DNA from: Nonomuraea guangzhouensis
GTDB taxonomy: Bacteria; Actinomycetota; Actinomycetes; Streptosporangiales; Streptosporangiaceae
DNA: 64,000 nt
Reading direction: 5' to 3'
NCBI RefSeq assembly: GCF_019396345.1
Contig: NZ_JAHKRM010000016.1
Span: 231,436 to 295,435 of the forward strand
Part shown: one piece after another, positions 1-8,050 of the stretch
Layout of the letters: each line of letters starts with the position of its first letter
Position numbering within the stretch: position 1 is the stretch's first letter
Position numbers and translations under genes: made by a program
The notes under the pieces: generated by a model
Told to the model about the DNA's origin: nothing
The model's database searches: none
Seen by the model: only the letters and a program-made list of their open reading frames with translations

Positions 1-230
1 GTGCGGCTGATCAGACCGTCCTCTTCGAGGGCGCGCAGCGTACGGGTGAGCATGCGGCGGCTGAGCCCCTCCACGGACCTGTCCAGCTCGTTGAAGCCGT
101 GCGCACCGCGCTCCAGGATCGACAGGATCACGACACTCCACTTGTCACCCACCCGACGCAGCACGCTGGTCGCGGGGCAGTTCTCGTGCTCAGCCACGGT
201 GACAGGGACGGTGATGGCTGCAGTGGACAT
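1..230 (-). CDS. HxlR-family transcriptional regulator, N-terminal part
   Basis: The frame starts at the ATG whose complement is at 228-230 and runs off the left edge, so only 76 residues are visible. It contains the HxlR winged-helix core: a cysteine near residue 18 (ENCPATSVLRRVGDKWSVVI), then the segment GFNELDRSVEGLSRRMLTRT and a wing starting LRALEEDGLIS. HxlR proteins are dimeric DNA-binding repressors or activators, often redox- or aldehyde-sensing through that N-terminal cysteine. It is divergent from the NmrA-type reductase at 309, the usual arrangement for an HxlR protein controlling a neighbouring oxidoreductase. The effector is unknown. Confidence 0.9.
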   Translation of the reverse strand, partial: MSTAAITVPVTVAEHENCPATSVLRRVGDKWSVVILSILERGAHGFNELDRSVEGLSRRMLTRTLRALEEDGLISR

Positions 231-308
231 GAATGTGCCTTCTTTCGGACCTTTCGCCAGTTGGCCAAAGATCAGGGTACGCACATCGACCTCCAAGGAG
301 GATTTATC

Positions 309-1178
309 GTGATCGTGGTCAGCGGAGCGTCCGGGCAGCTCGGACGTCTCACCGTCGGGCACCTGCTCCAGCGGGTGGACGCCGCCCGCGTCGTGGCGTT
401 GTCCCGTACCCCTGATGCCATCGCCGACCTCGGAGTGGCCACCCGGTACGCCGACTTCGACGATCCGGCCGGCCTGCCCGGCGCGCTGGAGGGCGCGGAG
501 CGGCTGCTGATGATCAGCATGGGCTCGCTCACCGGGGCGCCTCGCGGGCACGTCAACGCCATCGAGGCGGCGGTCAAGGCAGGGGTGGGCCAGGTGATCT
601 ACACGTCGTTCGCCAGGGCGGGCGAGCCTGGCCAGCCCCAGGCGCTCATCCAGAACCACGGGGAGACCGAGCGGCTGCTGGCCGAGTCGGGGCTGACGTT
701 CACGGCGCTGCGGTTCAACCAGTGGCCGGAGATGTGGAACCTTGTCGGCCTGCCCGCCATCGCCGTCGCCACCGGGGTGCTGCCCAGCAATTCGGGTGAC
801 GGCCGGGTGGGACACATCACCCGCGACGACAGCGCCGCCGTCGCCGCGGCCGTGCTGGCCGAGGGCGGCTGCGAGGGGCAACTCCTCGAGGTCACAGGGC
901 CGGAGGCGGTCACGGACGCGGACGTCGCCGACGCGCTCGCCCAGGTCACCGGCCGCCCGATCCGCTGCGAACAGGTCTCGGACACCGAGCTGGCCGCGGA
1001 GCTGTCCGGACGTGGGCTCCCCGAGATGTACGTTCAGGGATGGACGGGCCTGGGGACGTACAAGCGCGACGGTTGGTTCGACGTGACCACACACGCGGTC
1101 GAACGCCTCACCGGCCGCAAGCCCAGCTCGATCGCCGACTACTTCGCCGCTCATCGTGGTAACGAGCAATCTGCGTGA
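309..1178 (+). CDS. NmrA-like NAD(P)-binding SDR family oxidoreductase
   Basis: 289 residues starting at a GTG preceded by AAGGAGG with good spacing. The frame stays open further upstream, but that part runs into the divergent regulator. The N-terminus carries the Rossmann motif SGASGQLGRL (GxxGxxG type), followed by a typical atypical-SDR/NmrA body that lacks a clear YxxxK. Such proteins are NAD(P)H-dependent quinone or flavin reductases, or redox-sensing NmrA proteins. The closest architecture by eye is the NAD(P)H:quinone oxidoreductase type-2 group (QorB-like). It is divergent from an HxlR regulator, so it is probably that regulator's target. The substrate cannot be read from the sequence. 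Confidence 0.88.
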   Translation: MIVVSGASGQLGRLTVGHLLQRVDAARVVALSRTPDAIADLGVATRYADFDDPAGLPGALEGAERLLMISMGSLTGAPRGHVNAIEAAVKAGVGQVIYTSFARAGEPGQPQALIQNHGETERLLAESGLTFTALRFNQWPEMWNLVGLPAIAVATGVLPSNSGDGRVGHITRDDSAAVAAAVLAEGGCEGQLLEVTGPEAVTDADVADALAQVTGRPIRCEQVSDTELAAELSGRGLPEMYVQGWTGLGTYKRDGWFDVTTHAVERLTGRKPSSIADYFAAHRGNEQSA

Positions 1179-1327
1179 CGGACGAATCTGCACACGTTCA
1201 TTAAGCCTGTCAGCGCGCACGCCGATCACCGCCAGCAGGCCCAGCTCGCACTCCTCCAGCCGGACGTCGACGTGGATGCCATCGACCGGCGCGTGGGCCG
1301 GCCTGCTCCCCGCCCCCTCAACGAATA

Positions 1328-1347
1328 CTCAACAAGTTCTCAACACC
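1328..1347 (+). promoter_or_regulatory. Tandem heptamer direct repeat, CTCAACA-N4-CTCAACA
   Basis: Two copies of CTCAACA in the same orientation with a 4-bp gap (11-bp period), followed by CC. The element ends 52 bp before the ATG at 1400. The same arrangement occurs on the other strand at 7664-7683 upstream of another small exported protein. An 11-bp direct-repeat period is typical of OmpR/PhoB- or SARP-type binding sites; the actual regulator is not known. Confidence 0.55.
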
Positions 1348-1399
1348 GCCCGGCGCACCATGCAGACCGCCAGTTGATCAACAGGTCAAAGAGGGCAGC

Positions 1400-1630
1400 A
1401 TGCGATTCGGGACCAAGGCGGTAGGAATGCTGGTTGCGACCGGCGCGATCATGGCGGCAGCACTCGTGAACGCGCCGGCCGCGTCGGCTACCCCGTCTCC
1501 GTGCTCCGCGTGCGACGCCTCCACCGCCAGAAGGTCGAGCGAACCGGGAAGTTCTCCACGCTCGGCGACACTGCTGCGTTCATCGAGTGGCGTTGAAATA
1601 CGTTCTTGTTCTGATGGAGGATTCGCGTGA
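1400..1630 (+). CDS. Small exported protein, possibly frameshifted
   Basis: Starts at an ATG preceded by AGAGGGCAGC. The first 30 residues are a clear Sec signal peptide: basic MRFGTK, a hydrophobic stretch, then PAASA before the mature part. The mature region, rich in Ser, Arg and Cys, looks low in quality as a protein. From about 1498 a second frame reads on to a stop at 1594-1596 and looks more protein-like (it contains LHRQKVERTGKF). This suggests that a shift near 1490-1520 broke an originally different C-terminus. The 3' end overlaps the start of the next gene by 4 bp. Function unknown. Confidence 0.45.
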   Translation: MRFGTKAVGMLVATGAIMAAALVNAPAASATPSPCSACDASTARRSSEPGSSPRSATLLRSSSGVEIRSCSDGGFA

Positions 1631-2937
1631 ATCGACCCAGGCGCGTACTCGTGACAGTGGTGGCCGCCGGTCTTCTCACCTCCTGCGGAGGAGGCGCGGG
1701 AAGCTATGACTCGGGAGGATCGCACGGGCCCCGGACCGGCGCACCGACGTCGTCCATGTCCACGCCCACACCCACGTCCACGTCCATGTCCCCTGAGCGT
1801 GTCGCGCCGAAAACACAGCTGTCGGTGCCCAGCCTCTACGACACCTCCCGCGGCTGGGAGTCAGACCTGCCGGGGGACCAGCTCACCCTGCCGCACTCCG
1901 GGGCGGTCGCCATCTTCCTGCAGGGCGGCAAGAACGACGGCACATTCACGGTGCTTGATGTGACCAGCGGCCAAAGCCTGTGGAAGAGCGAGGTGAAGGG
2001 CCCCGGCCTGATGTCAGCGCTCTCGGTCACCGTGCAGGGAAAGGACTACCTGGTCGCCTCCGCGTCCGGCTTCCAGGGCGCCGATGTGGTCAGCAAGGGC
2101 CGGCAGGTCACGACGATCGACATCTTCCCCGCCCGTGCCGCTGGAGATGGCGTCAAACCGGCTCACCATCTCGAGCTGGACGGCGAGGGGGCGGTCGCCA
2201 ACGGCGGTGGTGGACTGCTGGTGTACCTGGACAACGACGTGGTGGTGACCGTGGATCCGGCCACAGGCGCGACGAAGACGTACGACCTGAGGAAGATGAA
2301 ACCTCCAGCCAGCGAGTGCAAGCTGTGCTTCGCGTCGACCAAGGCCGTAGCGGTCACCCCTCGCGGGCCGCTGCTGGCTACCAACACTCAGCCCCGCCGC
2401 CACTACTGGGTGCCGGGAGCCTGGTCAGGCGGCACTCTCACCACAAAAAGCGATCACAAGATCTTCATTACCCGAGTCAAGGACTCCCTCGTCGCGCAGT
2501 GGAGCGACGAAGGCGCGCCCAACGACACGTGGGCCGTCCTGGACCCCGCCACGGGAAAGGTTCGCGCCAAGGTCGACTGCGCGCCGTATCAGCGAGTGAC
2601 GGCCGACGACTCCAAGGGAGCCTCCCTGTCTGCCGACGGACGCTATCTCGTCCGCAGCCATACAGCCTTCGACTTGGACAAAGGCACCGGCCACTGCTTC
2701 GAGGAGACCGACCACGACAAGCCGGTCCATCTCACCGGTGTGACCGATGACGGCGTCGCCTTCGGCATTGGCGCCTCGACTGCTGAGCAGGCGGACCCGC
2801 GGGTCACCATCGACCTCGCCACAGGCCAGGTCCAGCTAGGCGACTACGTCGTGGCTCCCTTCGGCGACTACTCCGGATACGGTCTGTTCTGGGATGACTC
2901 CACAGACACCATGGTCGCCTATCCACACGCCAAGTGA
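1627..2937 (+). CDS. Lipoprotein with beta-propeller-like repeats
   Basis: 436 residues from a GTG with GATGGAGG just upstream. The signal peptide ends in a lipobox (LLTSC), so the mature protein is probably anchored to the outer face of the membrane. A Ser/Thr/Pro-rich spacer (about residues 25-60) leads into repeated strands such as FTVLDVTSGQSLW, VVVTVDPATGATKTYDL and WAVLDPATGKV, which are PQQ/YVTN-type propeller blades. A CKLC pair lies near residue 226. No catalytic residues are apparent. It probably works as an extracellular binding or scaffolding protein. It may be coupled to the small exported gene before it. Confidence 0.8.
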   Translation: MNRPRRVLVTVVAAGLLTSCGGGAGSYDSGGSHGPRTGAPTSSMSTPTPTSTSMSPERVAPKTQLSVPSLYDTSRGWESDLPGDQLTLPHSGAVAIFLQGGKNDGTFTVLDVTSGQSLWKSEVKGPGLMSALSVTVQGKDYLVASASGFQGADVVSKGRQVTTIDIFPARAAGDGVKPAHHLELDGEGAVANGGGGLLVYLDNDVVVTVDPATGATKTYDLRKMKPPASECKLCFASTKAVAVTPRGPLLATNTQPRRHYWVPGAWSGGTLTTKSDHKIFITRVKDSLVAQWSDEGAPNDTWAVLDPATGKVRAKVDCAPYQRVTADDSKGASLSADGRYLVRSHTAFDLDKGTGHCFEETDHDKPVHLTGVTDDGVAFGIGASTAEQADPRVTIDLATGQVQLGDYVVAPFGDYSGYGLFWDDSTDTMVAYPHAK

Positions 2938-3119
2938 CCCCACGCGTAGGAGACCGGTCGCGCTCAGTGGTGCAGGCGGCCCCAGCCGAGGATGCCCGTG
3001 TGCGGCGCATGCCCCTGGATGCACCGCACCTGATGCTGGGCATCGGCCCGCGAGCCTGTACGCCGGCGACGGTGGTGATCGGCGCGGCCTGGGCCGCTGC
3101 GCACGCGAAGGAGCCGCCC

Positions 3120-3344
3120 GTGAACGAACTATTTGCCGCGCTTGAGGAGTACCAGGCCTTCCATCGGAGCGTCATCGCTGAGCTGCCCCGCGTCCACGTG
3201 GGGAGCGACGGCAATCCGTGCGACCGCGAGCACGACGCCCTGTGTGTCGGACAGCTTCGTCACATTGCTATGCGGATCGACGTGTTCCTGGCGGATCATG
3301 TGCCTGATGATCGGCGCGGACCACTCGACCTGCTCGCCGCATGA
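3120..3344 (+). CDS. Hypothetical small protein
   Basis: 74 residues from a GTG preceded by GCGAAGGAGCC. A longer frame from the GTG at 2934, overlapping the previous stop as GTGA, is also open, but its extra 62 residues look non-coding. The protein is acidic and probably helical (ELFAALEEYQAFHRSVIAEL), with a Cys/Asp/His-rich centre (CDREHDALCVGQLRH). It ends 17 bp before the kinase gene, so the two may be co-transcribed. No family is recognised. Confidence 0.45.
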   Translation: MNELFAALEEYQAFHRSVIAELPRVHVGSDGNPCDREHDALCVGQLRHIAMRIDVFLADHVPDDRRGPLDLLAA

Positions 3345-3360
3345 CCCGGAGTTTCCCGAA

Positions 3361-6300
3361 ATGGCACCCTCAATGGTTCCTCTCACCCCATCCGACCCGC
3401 GGCGTTTGGGGCGTTACTGGCTGGCGGCCCGGCTGGGCGCGGGTGGCCAGGGCGTCGTCTACGAGGGCTACGGGGAGGCCGGAGAGCGGGTTGCGATCAA
3501 GGTCCCCAGGTACGACAGCGCCGAATCACGCGCCAGACTCGCGAAGGAGGCGGCAGCGGCCCAGCGGGTGGCCTCGTTCTGCACCGCCAAGGTGATCGAG
3601 GCACAGGTTGATTCGGCGCCGCTGTACATCGTCAGCGAGTTCGTGCCAGGGCCGAGCCTGAGGCGGGTGGTGGCGGAGTCGGGGCCGTACCAGAAGGACG
3701 CGCTGCGTCGGCTGGCGATCGGGGTGGCGACCGCGCTGACCGCCATCCATCAGGGCGGGATCGTGCATCGCGATCTCAAGCCGGACAACATCATCATGGG
3801 GCCGGACGGGCCGCGCGTGATCGACTTCGGGGTGGCCCGTGAGGTGGGGCCGACGACGAGCGGGCCGATCATGGGCACGCCCGGATACATGCCGCCGGAG
3901 GTGTTCTCGGGGCGGGGCGCGAGCGAGGCGGCCGACCTGTGGGCGTGGGCGATGGTGGTGCTGTTCGCGGCCCGAGGCAAGGACGTGATCGAGGCGGGGG
4001 ATCCGGCCGCCGTCATCGGGCGGGTGATGGAGTTCGAGCCGGACGTGTGCGGCCTGCCCGAACCCCTGGACGCGTTCGTGGCCGCGGCGCTTGCCCGGGA
4101 TCCCACGGAGCGGCCGGCCGCCGGGGAGGTGCTGCTGCGGCTGCTGGGCCATGGCGGCGCGGCGCCGCTCCGCCGCGGCGACGACCTGCTCGAACGCGGC
4201 CTTACGCAGGCGGGTGCCCTGACCGGACGGCCCGAGCCCGACCTGGGCGCGATCGCGGAAGAGCTCTACGGAGAGCTGACCGAGGCCGAGCGGGCGACCG
4301 TGCCCGAGGTGTTCCTGCGGATGATCGACGGCGACGAACTCCGGCCCGTGGGCAGGGACGAGCTGCCGGACTCGCAGGCCGTGGACGCGATGCTCACCCT
4401 GTTCGGCGCCGCTGGCCTGGTCATGCGGTCCGGTGCCACATACGAACTGGCCACGCCCGGTCTTCTGCACGCCTGGCCCCGGCTGCGCGACTGGGTGGCG
4501 GGCAACCGCGAAGGGCTGCCCGTCCACCGGCGACTCGCCGAGTCGGCCGCGCTGTGGAATGAGCACGGTAGAAGACCGGCCGATCTGCTGCACGGCTCGG
4601 TACTCGACCGGACGATGCAGTGGGCCGCCACCGCGCACAAGGACCTCACGCTGGGAAGGCGCGAACGCGAGTTCCTCGACGAGGCGGTGAGCCTGGCCCG
4701 TACGAGGGCGAGAAGACGCCGTCTGGTCGCGGCGACCCTGGCCGTACTGCTCGTGGTCGCGCTCGGGGGGCTCGGCACCGCGGAGTACCTGCGCAGGGAG
4801 TCGAACCGCCAGCGCGACGACGCGCTGGCGCGGGAGCTCGCGCTGCGAGCCGCCGACCTGCGGCAGAGCGATCCGCAGGTCGCGAAGCTGCTGAGCGTGG
4901 CCGGCTGGCGGCTGAGCCCGGAGCTGCCCGAGACCCGCGGCGCGCTCTACGACTCGCTCTCTCAGACCACGACCTCCGTCTTCCTCGACCCCGACTACAC
5001 GGCCGCGACCGTGCAGAACCTCGGCCAGGACGGCCGCGTGCTCGTGTCCGTGGACGGCGGGACAGCCAGGATCTGGGACGTCACCGGCCAACGGCGGATC
5101 GGCGTGCTGTCCGGGGTGAGCGCGGAGGTGTCCCAAGCCGCGCTCGCCCCCGACGGGCACACCCTTGCCCTCCTCGACCACGAGGGGGTACGGCTGTGGG
5201 ACACGCGCACCGGAAGACCGCTCGGCGCCCCCATCGCCCGTCAAGGCAGGAAATCGGGCGACGGCACGCTGAGCTTCGACGGTTCCGGGCGCTACCTCGC
5301 CATCCCCTGGGGAGCGAAAGCCCTGCCCGAATGGTGGGACGTCGCCAAGCGCGAGCGGCTCACCGCTCCCTCGGGAGCCGCGCTCAACGCGATCAGCCGC
5401 GATGGCCGCTTCGGTTACGTGGTGAAGGGACATGACGCGGAGTTGTGGGACCTGCGCCGGGGCAAGAGGACGCCGATCCCGAGGCTCGGGCGGGACGAAG
5501 GCGTCATCAAGCAGGCCGCCTTCAGCGACGACGGCAAGATGATGGTGACCACGGAGCTGCTGAATTCGGACAGGGCAAGCAGGATCCGTGGGTTCGAGCT
5601 GCCATCCGGTGAGGAGATGATGGGCCAGGAGGGCGACGTGGGCACGGAGGTCGCCTTCGTCTTCGGCGACGCTTTCATCGCCGATTGGGGCGGCCAGGAC
5701 AAGCTGACGTTTCAGCGGCGCTCCACCTATGACACGGTGTACAGCCAGGCCACGCCCGACTTCGTCGGCGGGCTCCGCTTCGACCTCGCCGACCGGGCCG
5801 TCCGCTATCTGGACGAACACGGCGCCGTCCACACCGAGGACGTTTCGATGATGTTCGACCCGCCGATCGGCGGCGGCAGCGAGAGCGGGAACGTACGGCT
5901 GGACCCCTCCACGCGCGTGCTGGCCGCGATCTGGGACGACGACCGGATGGAGGTCAGGGACGCGGCGACGGGCCGCTCTTTGATGAAACCGATCAGCTGG
6001 TCGAGCCGCTCTTCGATGAAACCGATCAGCTGGTCGGGCCCTGGCAGCGCGACCGCCTTCAGTCCCGACGGCCGCCGGCTCGCCCTGGCCGCCGGCGACA
6101 CGATCCACATCGTGGATACGACCCAGTACAGGGTGTCTGCCCGGCTCAAGCTGGGAGGTGACCGCGAGCAGGGTGCCCAGGCGCTGGCGTTCAGTCCGGA
6201 CGGACACACGCTGGCCGTGTCGCGCTACGGGGAGCACGGTCGCGTCGAACTGTGGGACCTCGAACGCGGATCTCAACGAGCCGAGACCGGGACGGGCGCG

Positions 6301-6873
6301 AACGACCTCGCCTTCCGCCCCGACGGACGGCTGCTCGTGACCGGAAACCCGCTCCAGCTCATCGATCCGGAAAAGGGCGCCACCCGGCCTCCCGAACAGG
6401 GCACCGGGCAGCTCGCCGGCGCCTTCGCCTTCAGCCCGGACGGCCGGCAGGTGGCCTTCTCCGGGCCCGGCCGACTCACCCTGTGGGACGGCGACATCAG
6501 GACCAAAATCGCCGAGTTCCCCGCGGTGCCGGGCAGCGAGGCCACCAGGCTGGCCTGGTCGCCTGATGGGCGCACGATCGCGACGTACGAGCAGGGCTCG
6601 CGCGTACGTCTCTGGGACGTGCCGAGCCGGCGACCTCTGGGCCTCGTCTTCGACGGCAAGCAGGCGGCGGACAGCGCCCACAGCGGGTGGGTGGCGTTCT
6701 CTGCGGACGGTACGAAACTTCACACCGCCGCCCCCGACGGCACGATCCGTGTGTTCGACGTGGACGAGCGGCACGTGGCCGCGACCCTGTGCGTGCGCGC
6801 CGGTCGAACGCTGACCGCCGGTGAATGGTCCCGCCACCTGCCTGACATCGAACCGTTCACGATATGCCCCTAG
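3361..6873 (+). CDS. Serine/threonine protein kinase with transmembrane segment and WD40 propeller
   Basis: 1170 residues from ATG 3361, with CCGGAG about 10 bp upstream; ATG 3373 is an alternative. An N-terminal Hanks-type kinase covers about residues 17-275. It has a glycine loop GAGGQGVV at 26-33, Lys47 (VAIK), HRDLKPDN with Asp138, DFG at 155-157 and GTPGYMPPE. Residues about 290-450 resemble the helical/winged module found before WD40 arrays in STAND-type proteins (LAESAALWNEHGRR, REREFLDEA). One transmembrane helix follows at about 454-478, then a heptahelical-like linker (LALRAADLRQSDPQVAKLLSVAGWRL) and a WD40 propeller to the C-terminus with blades such as ALSPDGHTLAL and AFSPDGRQVAF. 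The kinase should be cytoplasmic, with the propeller on the other side of the membrane if there is only the one helix. A 33-bp in-frame duplication lies at about residues 871-892. Confidence 0.92.
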   Translation: MAPSMVPLTPSDPRRLGRYWLAARLGAGGQGVVYEGYGEAGERVAIKVPRYDSAESRARLAKEAAAAQRVASFCTAKVIEAQVDSAPLYIVSEFVPGPSLRRVVAESGPYQKDALRRLAIGVATALTAIHQGGIVHRDLKPDNIIMGPDGPRVIDFGVAREVGPTTSGPIMGTPGYMPPEVFSGRGASEAADLWAWAMVVLFAARGKDVIEAGDPAAVIGRVMEFEPDVCGLPEPLDAFVAAALARDPTERPAAGEVLLRLLGHGGAAPLRRGDDLLERGLTQAGALTGRPEPDLGAIAEELYGELTEAERATVPEVFLRMIDGDELRPVGRDELPDSQAVDAMLTLFGAAGLVMRSGATYELATPGLLHAWPRLRDWVAGNREGLPVHRRLAESAALWNEHGRRPADLLHGSVLDRTMQWAATAHKDLTLGRREREFLDEAVSLARTRARRRRLVAATLAVLLVVALGGLGTAEYLRRESNRQRDDALARELALRAADLRQSDPQVAKLLSVAGWRLSPELPETRGALYDSLSQTTTSVFLDPDYTAATVQNLGQDGRVLVSVDGGTARIWDVTGQRRIGVLSGVSAEVSQAALAPDGHTLALLDHEGVRLWDTRTGRPLGAPIARQGRKSGDGTLSFDGSGRYLAIPWGAKALPEWWDVAKRERLTAPSGAALNAISRDGRFGYVVKGHDAELWDLRRGKRTPIPRLGRDEGVIKQAAFSDDGKMMVTTELLNSDRASRIRGFELPSGEEMMGQEGDVGTEVAFVFGDAFIADWGGQDKLTFQRRSTYDTVYSQATPDFVGGLRFDLADRAVRYLDEHGAVHTEDVSMMFDPPIGGGSESGNVRLDPSTRVLAAIWDDDRMEVRDAATGRSLMKPISWSSRSSMKPISWSGPGSATAFSPDGRRLALAAGDTIHIVDTTQYRVSARLKLGGDREQGAQALAFSPDGHTLAVSRYGEHGRVELWDLERGSQRAETGTGANDLAFRPDGRLLVTGNPLQLIDPEKGATRPPEQGTGQLAGAFAFSPDGRQVAFSGPGRLTLWDGDIRTKIAEFPAVPGSEATRLAWSPDGRTIATYEQGSRVRLWDVPSRRPLGLVFDGKQAADSAHSGWVAFSADGTKLHTAAPDGTIRVFDVDERHVAATLCVRAGRTLTAGEWSRHLPDIEPFTICP
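5972..6037 (+). repeat. 33-bp tandem duplication within the WD40 region
   Basis: Unit one is 5972-6004 and unit two is 6005-6037. They match at 31 of 33 positions and add 11 residues in frame, so the peptide core MKPISWS occurs twice in succession. The near identity points to a recent duplication in the kinase gene. Confidence 0.95.
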
Positions 6874-6885
6874 CCAGTAGGGCAA

Positions 6886-7299
6886 CTAGCCGAGGGCCCT
6901 TCGGGGTACTGTGGCGCTCACCGTGGTGCCTTGTCCTTGTACGCCATTGACGGTGAGGCCGCCGCCTATCCCGGCAAGCTCGACCCGTCTGCCACCCAAA
7001 GCGGCCTCATACGCCTTGGCCGACGTACCGAGACCGTCATCCCTGACGGTCAAGCGCAGCCCGCCGGAAGCCACGGTGAGGGCGATGGAGACGGTACGAG
7101 CCTGTGCCTGCCGTTCCACCTCCTGCAGAACGTCACGGATCGCGCCATGGACGATCTCGGTGATGCGGGCGGGAAGCGGCTGTTTCGGCAGAGCCCATAT
7201 CTCCACCGTGATCCCGGTCCGCAGTGACCATTCCGCCAGGTGATCCTCCAGAGCGTGTGAGGTGGCCGTGCGACTGCCTGATTCAGAGCTATTGATCAT
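6886..7299 (-). CDS. HATPase_c-like ATP-binding protein, degenerate
   Basis: 137 residues. It resembles only the C-terminal ATPase lobe of NarL-type sensor kinases: an N-box-like helix ITEIVHGAIRDVLQEVE, a G1-like RDDGLGT, a G2-like ELAGIGGGLTVNG, and the closing strand GTTVSATVP. The Asn normally found in the N-box (EALTNALRHA in typical kinases) is absent, and there is no phospho-acceptor His or dimerisation domain. Autokinase activity is therefore unlikely. It is 13 bp downstream of a small exported gene on the same strand and probably co-transcribed with it. It may be an anti-sigma-like or partner-type ATP-binding module, or a relic. Confidence 0.75.
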   Translation of the reverse strand: MINSSESGSRTATSHALEDHLAEWSLRTGITVEIWALPKQPLPARITEIVHGAIRDVLQEVERQAQARTVSIALTVASGGLRLTVRDDGLGTSAKAYEAALGGRRVELAGIGGGLTVNGVQGQGTTVSATVPRRALG

Positions 7300-7312
7300 C
7301 TGTTTCTTCCAC

Positions 7313-7642
7313 CTAGCGGACCATCTTGAGCCCGGTGTGCCAGACGTACCCGTGGCCCCCGCCGTTCAGTTTCCAGACTTCGGTCCACTTCCAGGTGGGC
7401 TTGTTGTCCCAGCAGTAGCCGTGGAACTTGGTGCCCTTCTTGGCCACCCGGTAGCCGGAGCTGAGGCTCTTGCGCTTGTGCACCTTGACCGCCCACTTCG
7501 CCTGGACGACGCAGGGCCACAGAAGGGCCGAGGCCTGGGTGGCGCCTTCGGTGGCGCTGGTGGCGTGCGCTGAGGAGACCAGCACGCCGGAGGTGAGCGC
7601 GGCCGCCACAGTCAGTGTGGCGATCTTTCCTACGGATCTCAT
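7313..7642 (-). CDS. Small exported protein of unknown function
   Basis: 109 residues from the ATG at 7642-7640. The signal peptide runs over about residues 1-28 (MRSVGKIATLTVAAALTSG, then SSAHA). The mature part has two cysteines (WPCVVQ and GYCW, probably a disulphide) and is rich in Trp, Lys and Tyr, with repeated aromatic strands (KFHGYCWDNKPTWKWTEVWKL). That suggests a small beta protein acting outside the cell. Upstream, on the same strand, lies the CTCAACA tandem element also found before the exported gene at 1400. The family is not recognised. Confidence 0.7.
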   Translation of the reverse strand: MRSVGKIATLTVAAALTSGVLVSSAHATSATEGATQASALLWPCVVQAKWAVKVHKRKSLSSGYRVAKKGTKFHGYCWDNKPTWKWTEVWKLNGGGHGYVWHTGLKMVR

Positions 7643-7663
7643 GTCCGGAAAAGTAGGCTTACA

Positions 7664-7683
7664 GGTGTTGAGGATATGTTGAG
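7664..7683 (-). promoter_or_regulatory. Second copy of the CTCAACA tandem element
   Basis: Read on the minus strand this is CTCAACA-TATC-CTCAACACC, 21 bp before the ATG at 7642. The two heptamers, the 4-bp gap and the trailing CC match the element at 1328-1347 exactly; only the gap bases differ. This suggests co-regulation of the two exported genes. Confidence 0.55.
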
Positions 7684-8050
7684 AATCCGTCGAGCTTCCT
7701 TGACTGGGCCACACGCCAGGGGAGACGTCGTCTGCACAAGGCCCCAAAGCGGGCGGCCTCGTGTGCCAGCTGGTGATGCGTCCGCATGATCGATGCGAAG
7801 GCCTTCGGCTCGAAGTCGCCTCCCGCGCCGCTGGTGCGCCAGAGACCGGTCTCGGTGACCGGATGAGCAGGACGAGCTGTCGACCGTGACCGTGGTCCCG
7901 ATGGGGATCCTCGCGGTCTGCGCGTACGTACCTCGACGACAACGAAGGGGCCGCCACCGACATGTTGATCCGCGTTCGGGACAACATTGTCACCGATGAC
8001 GTCTATGGTGTCCCACCATATCGGCGGGATCGGATGGACGGAGATCGGTT
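7684..8050. other. Intergenic stretch without a confident gene
   Basis: No open frame here has a start, a ribosome-binding site and plausible composition. A short plus-strand stretch at about 7927-8057 reads as an acidic peptide with protein-like composition (ARTYLDDNEGAATDMLIRV). It may be the remains of an eroded gene, but no family could be assigned. Confidence 0.4.

Noticed and set aside
3526..6885. 1119-codon minus-strand frame opposite the kinase-WD40 gene
   Set aside because: GC-shadow of a real gene; biased composition and no motifs, while the plus strand has intact kinase and WD40 signatures.
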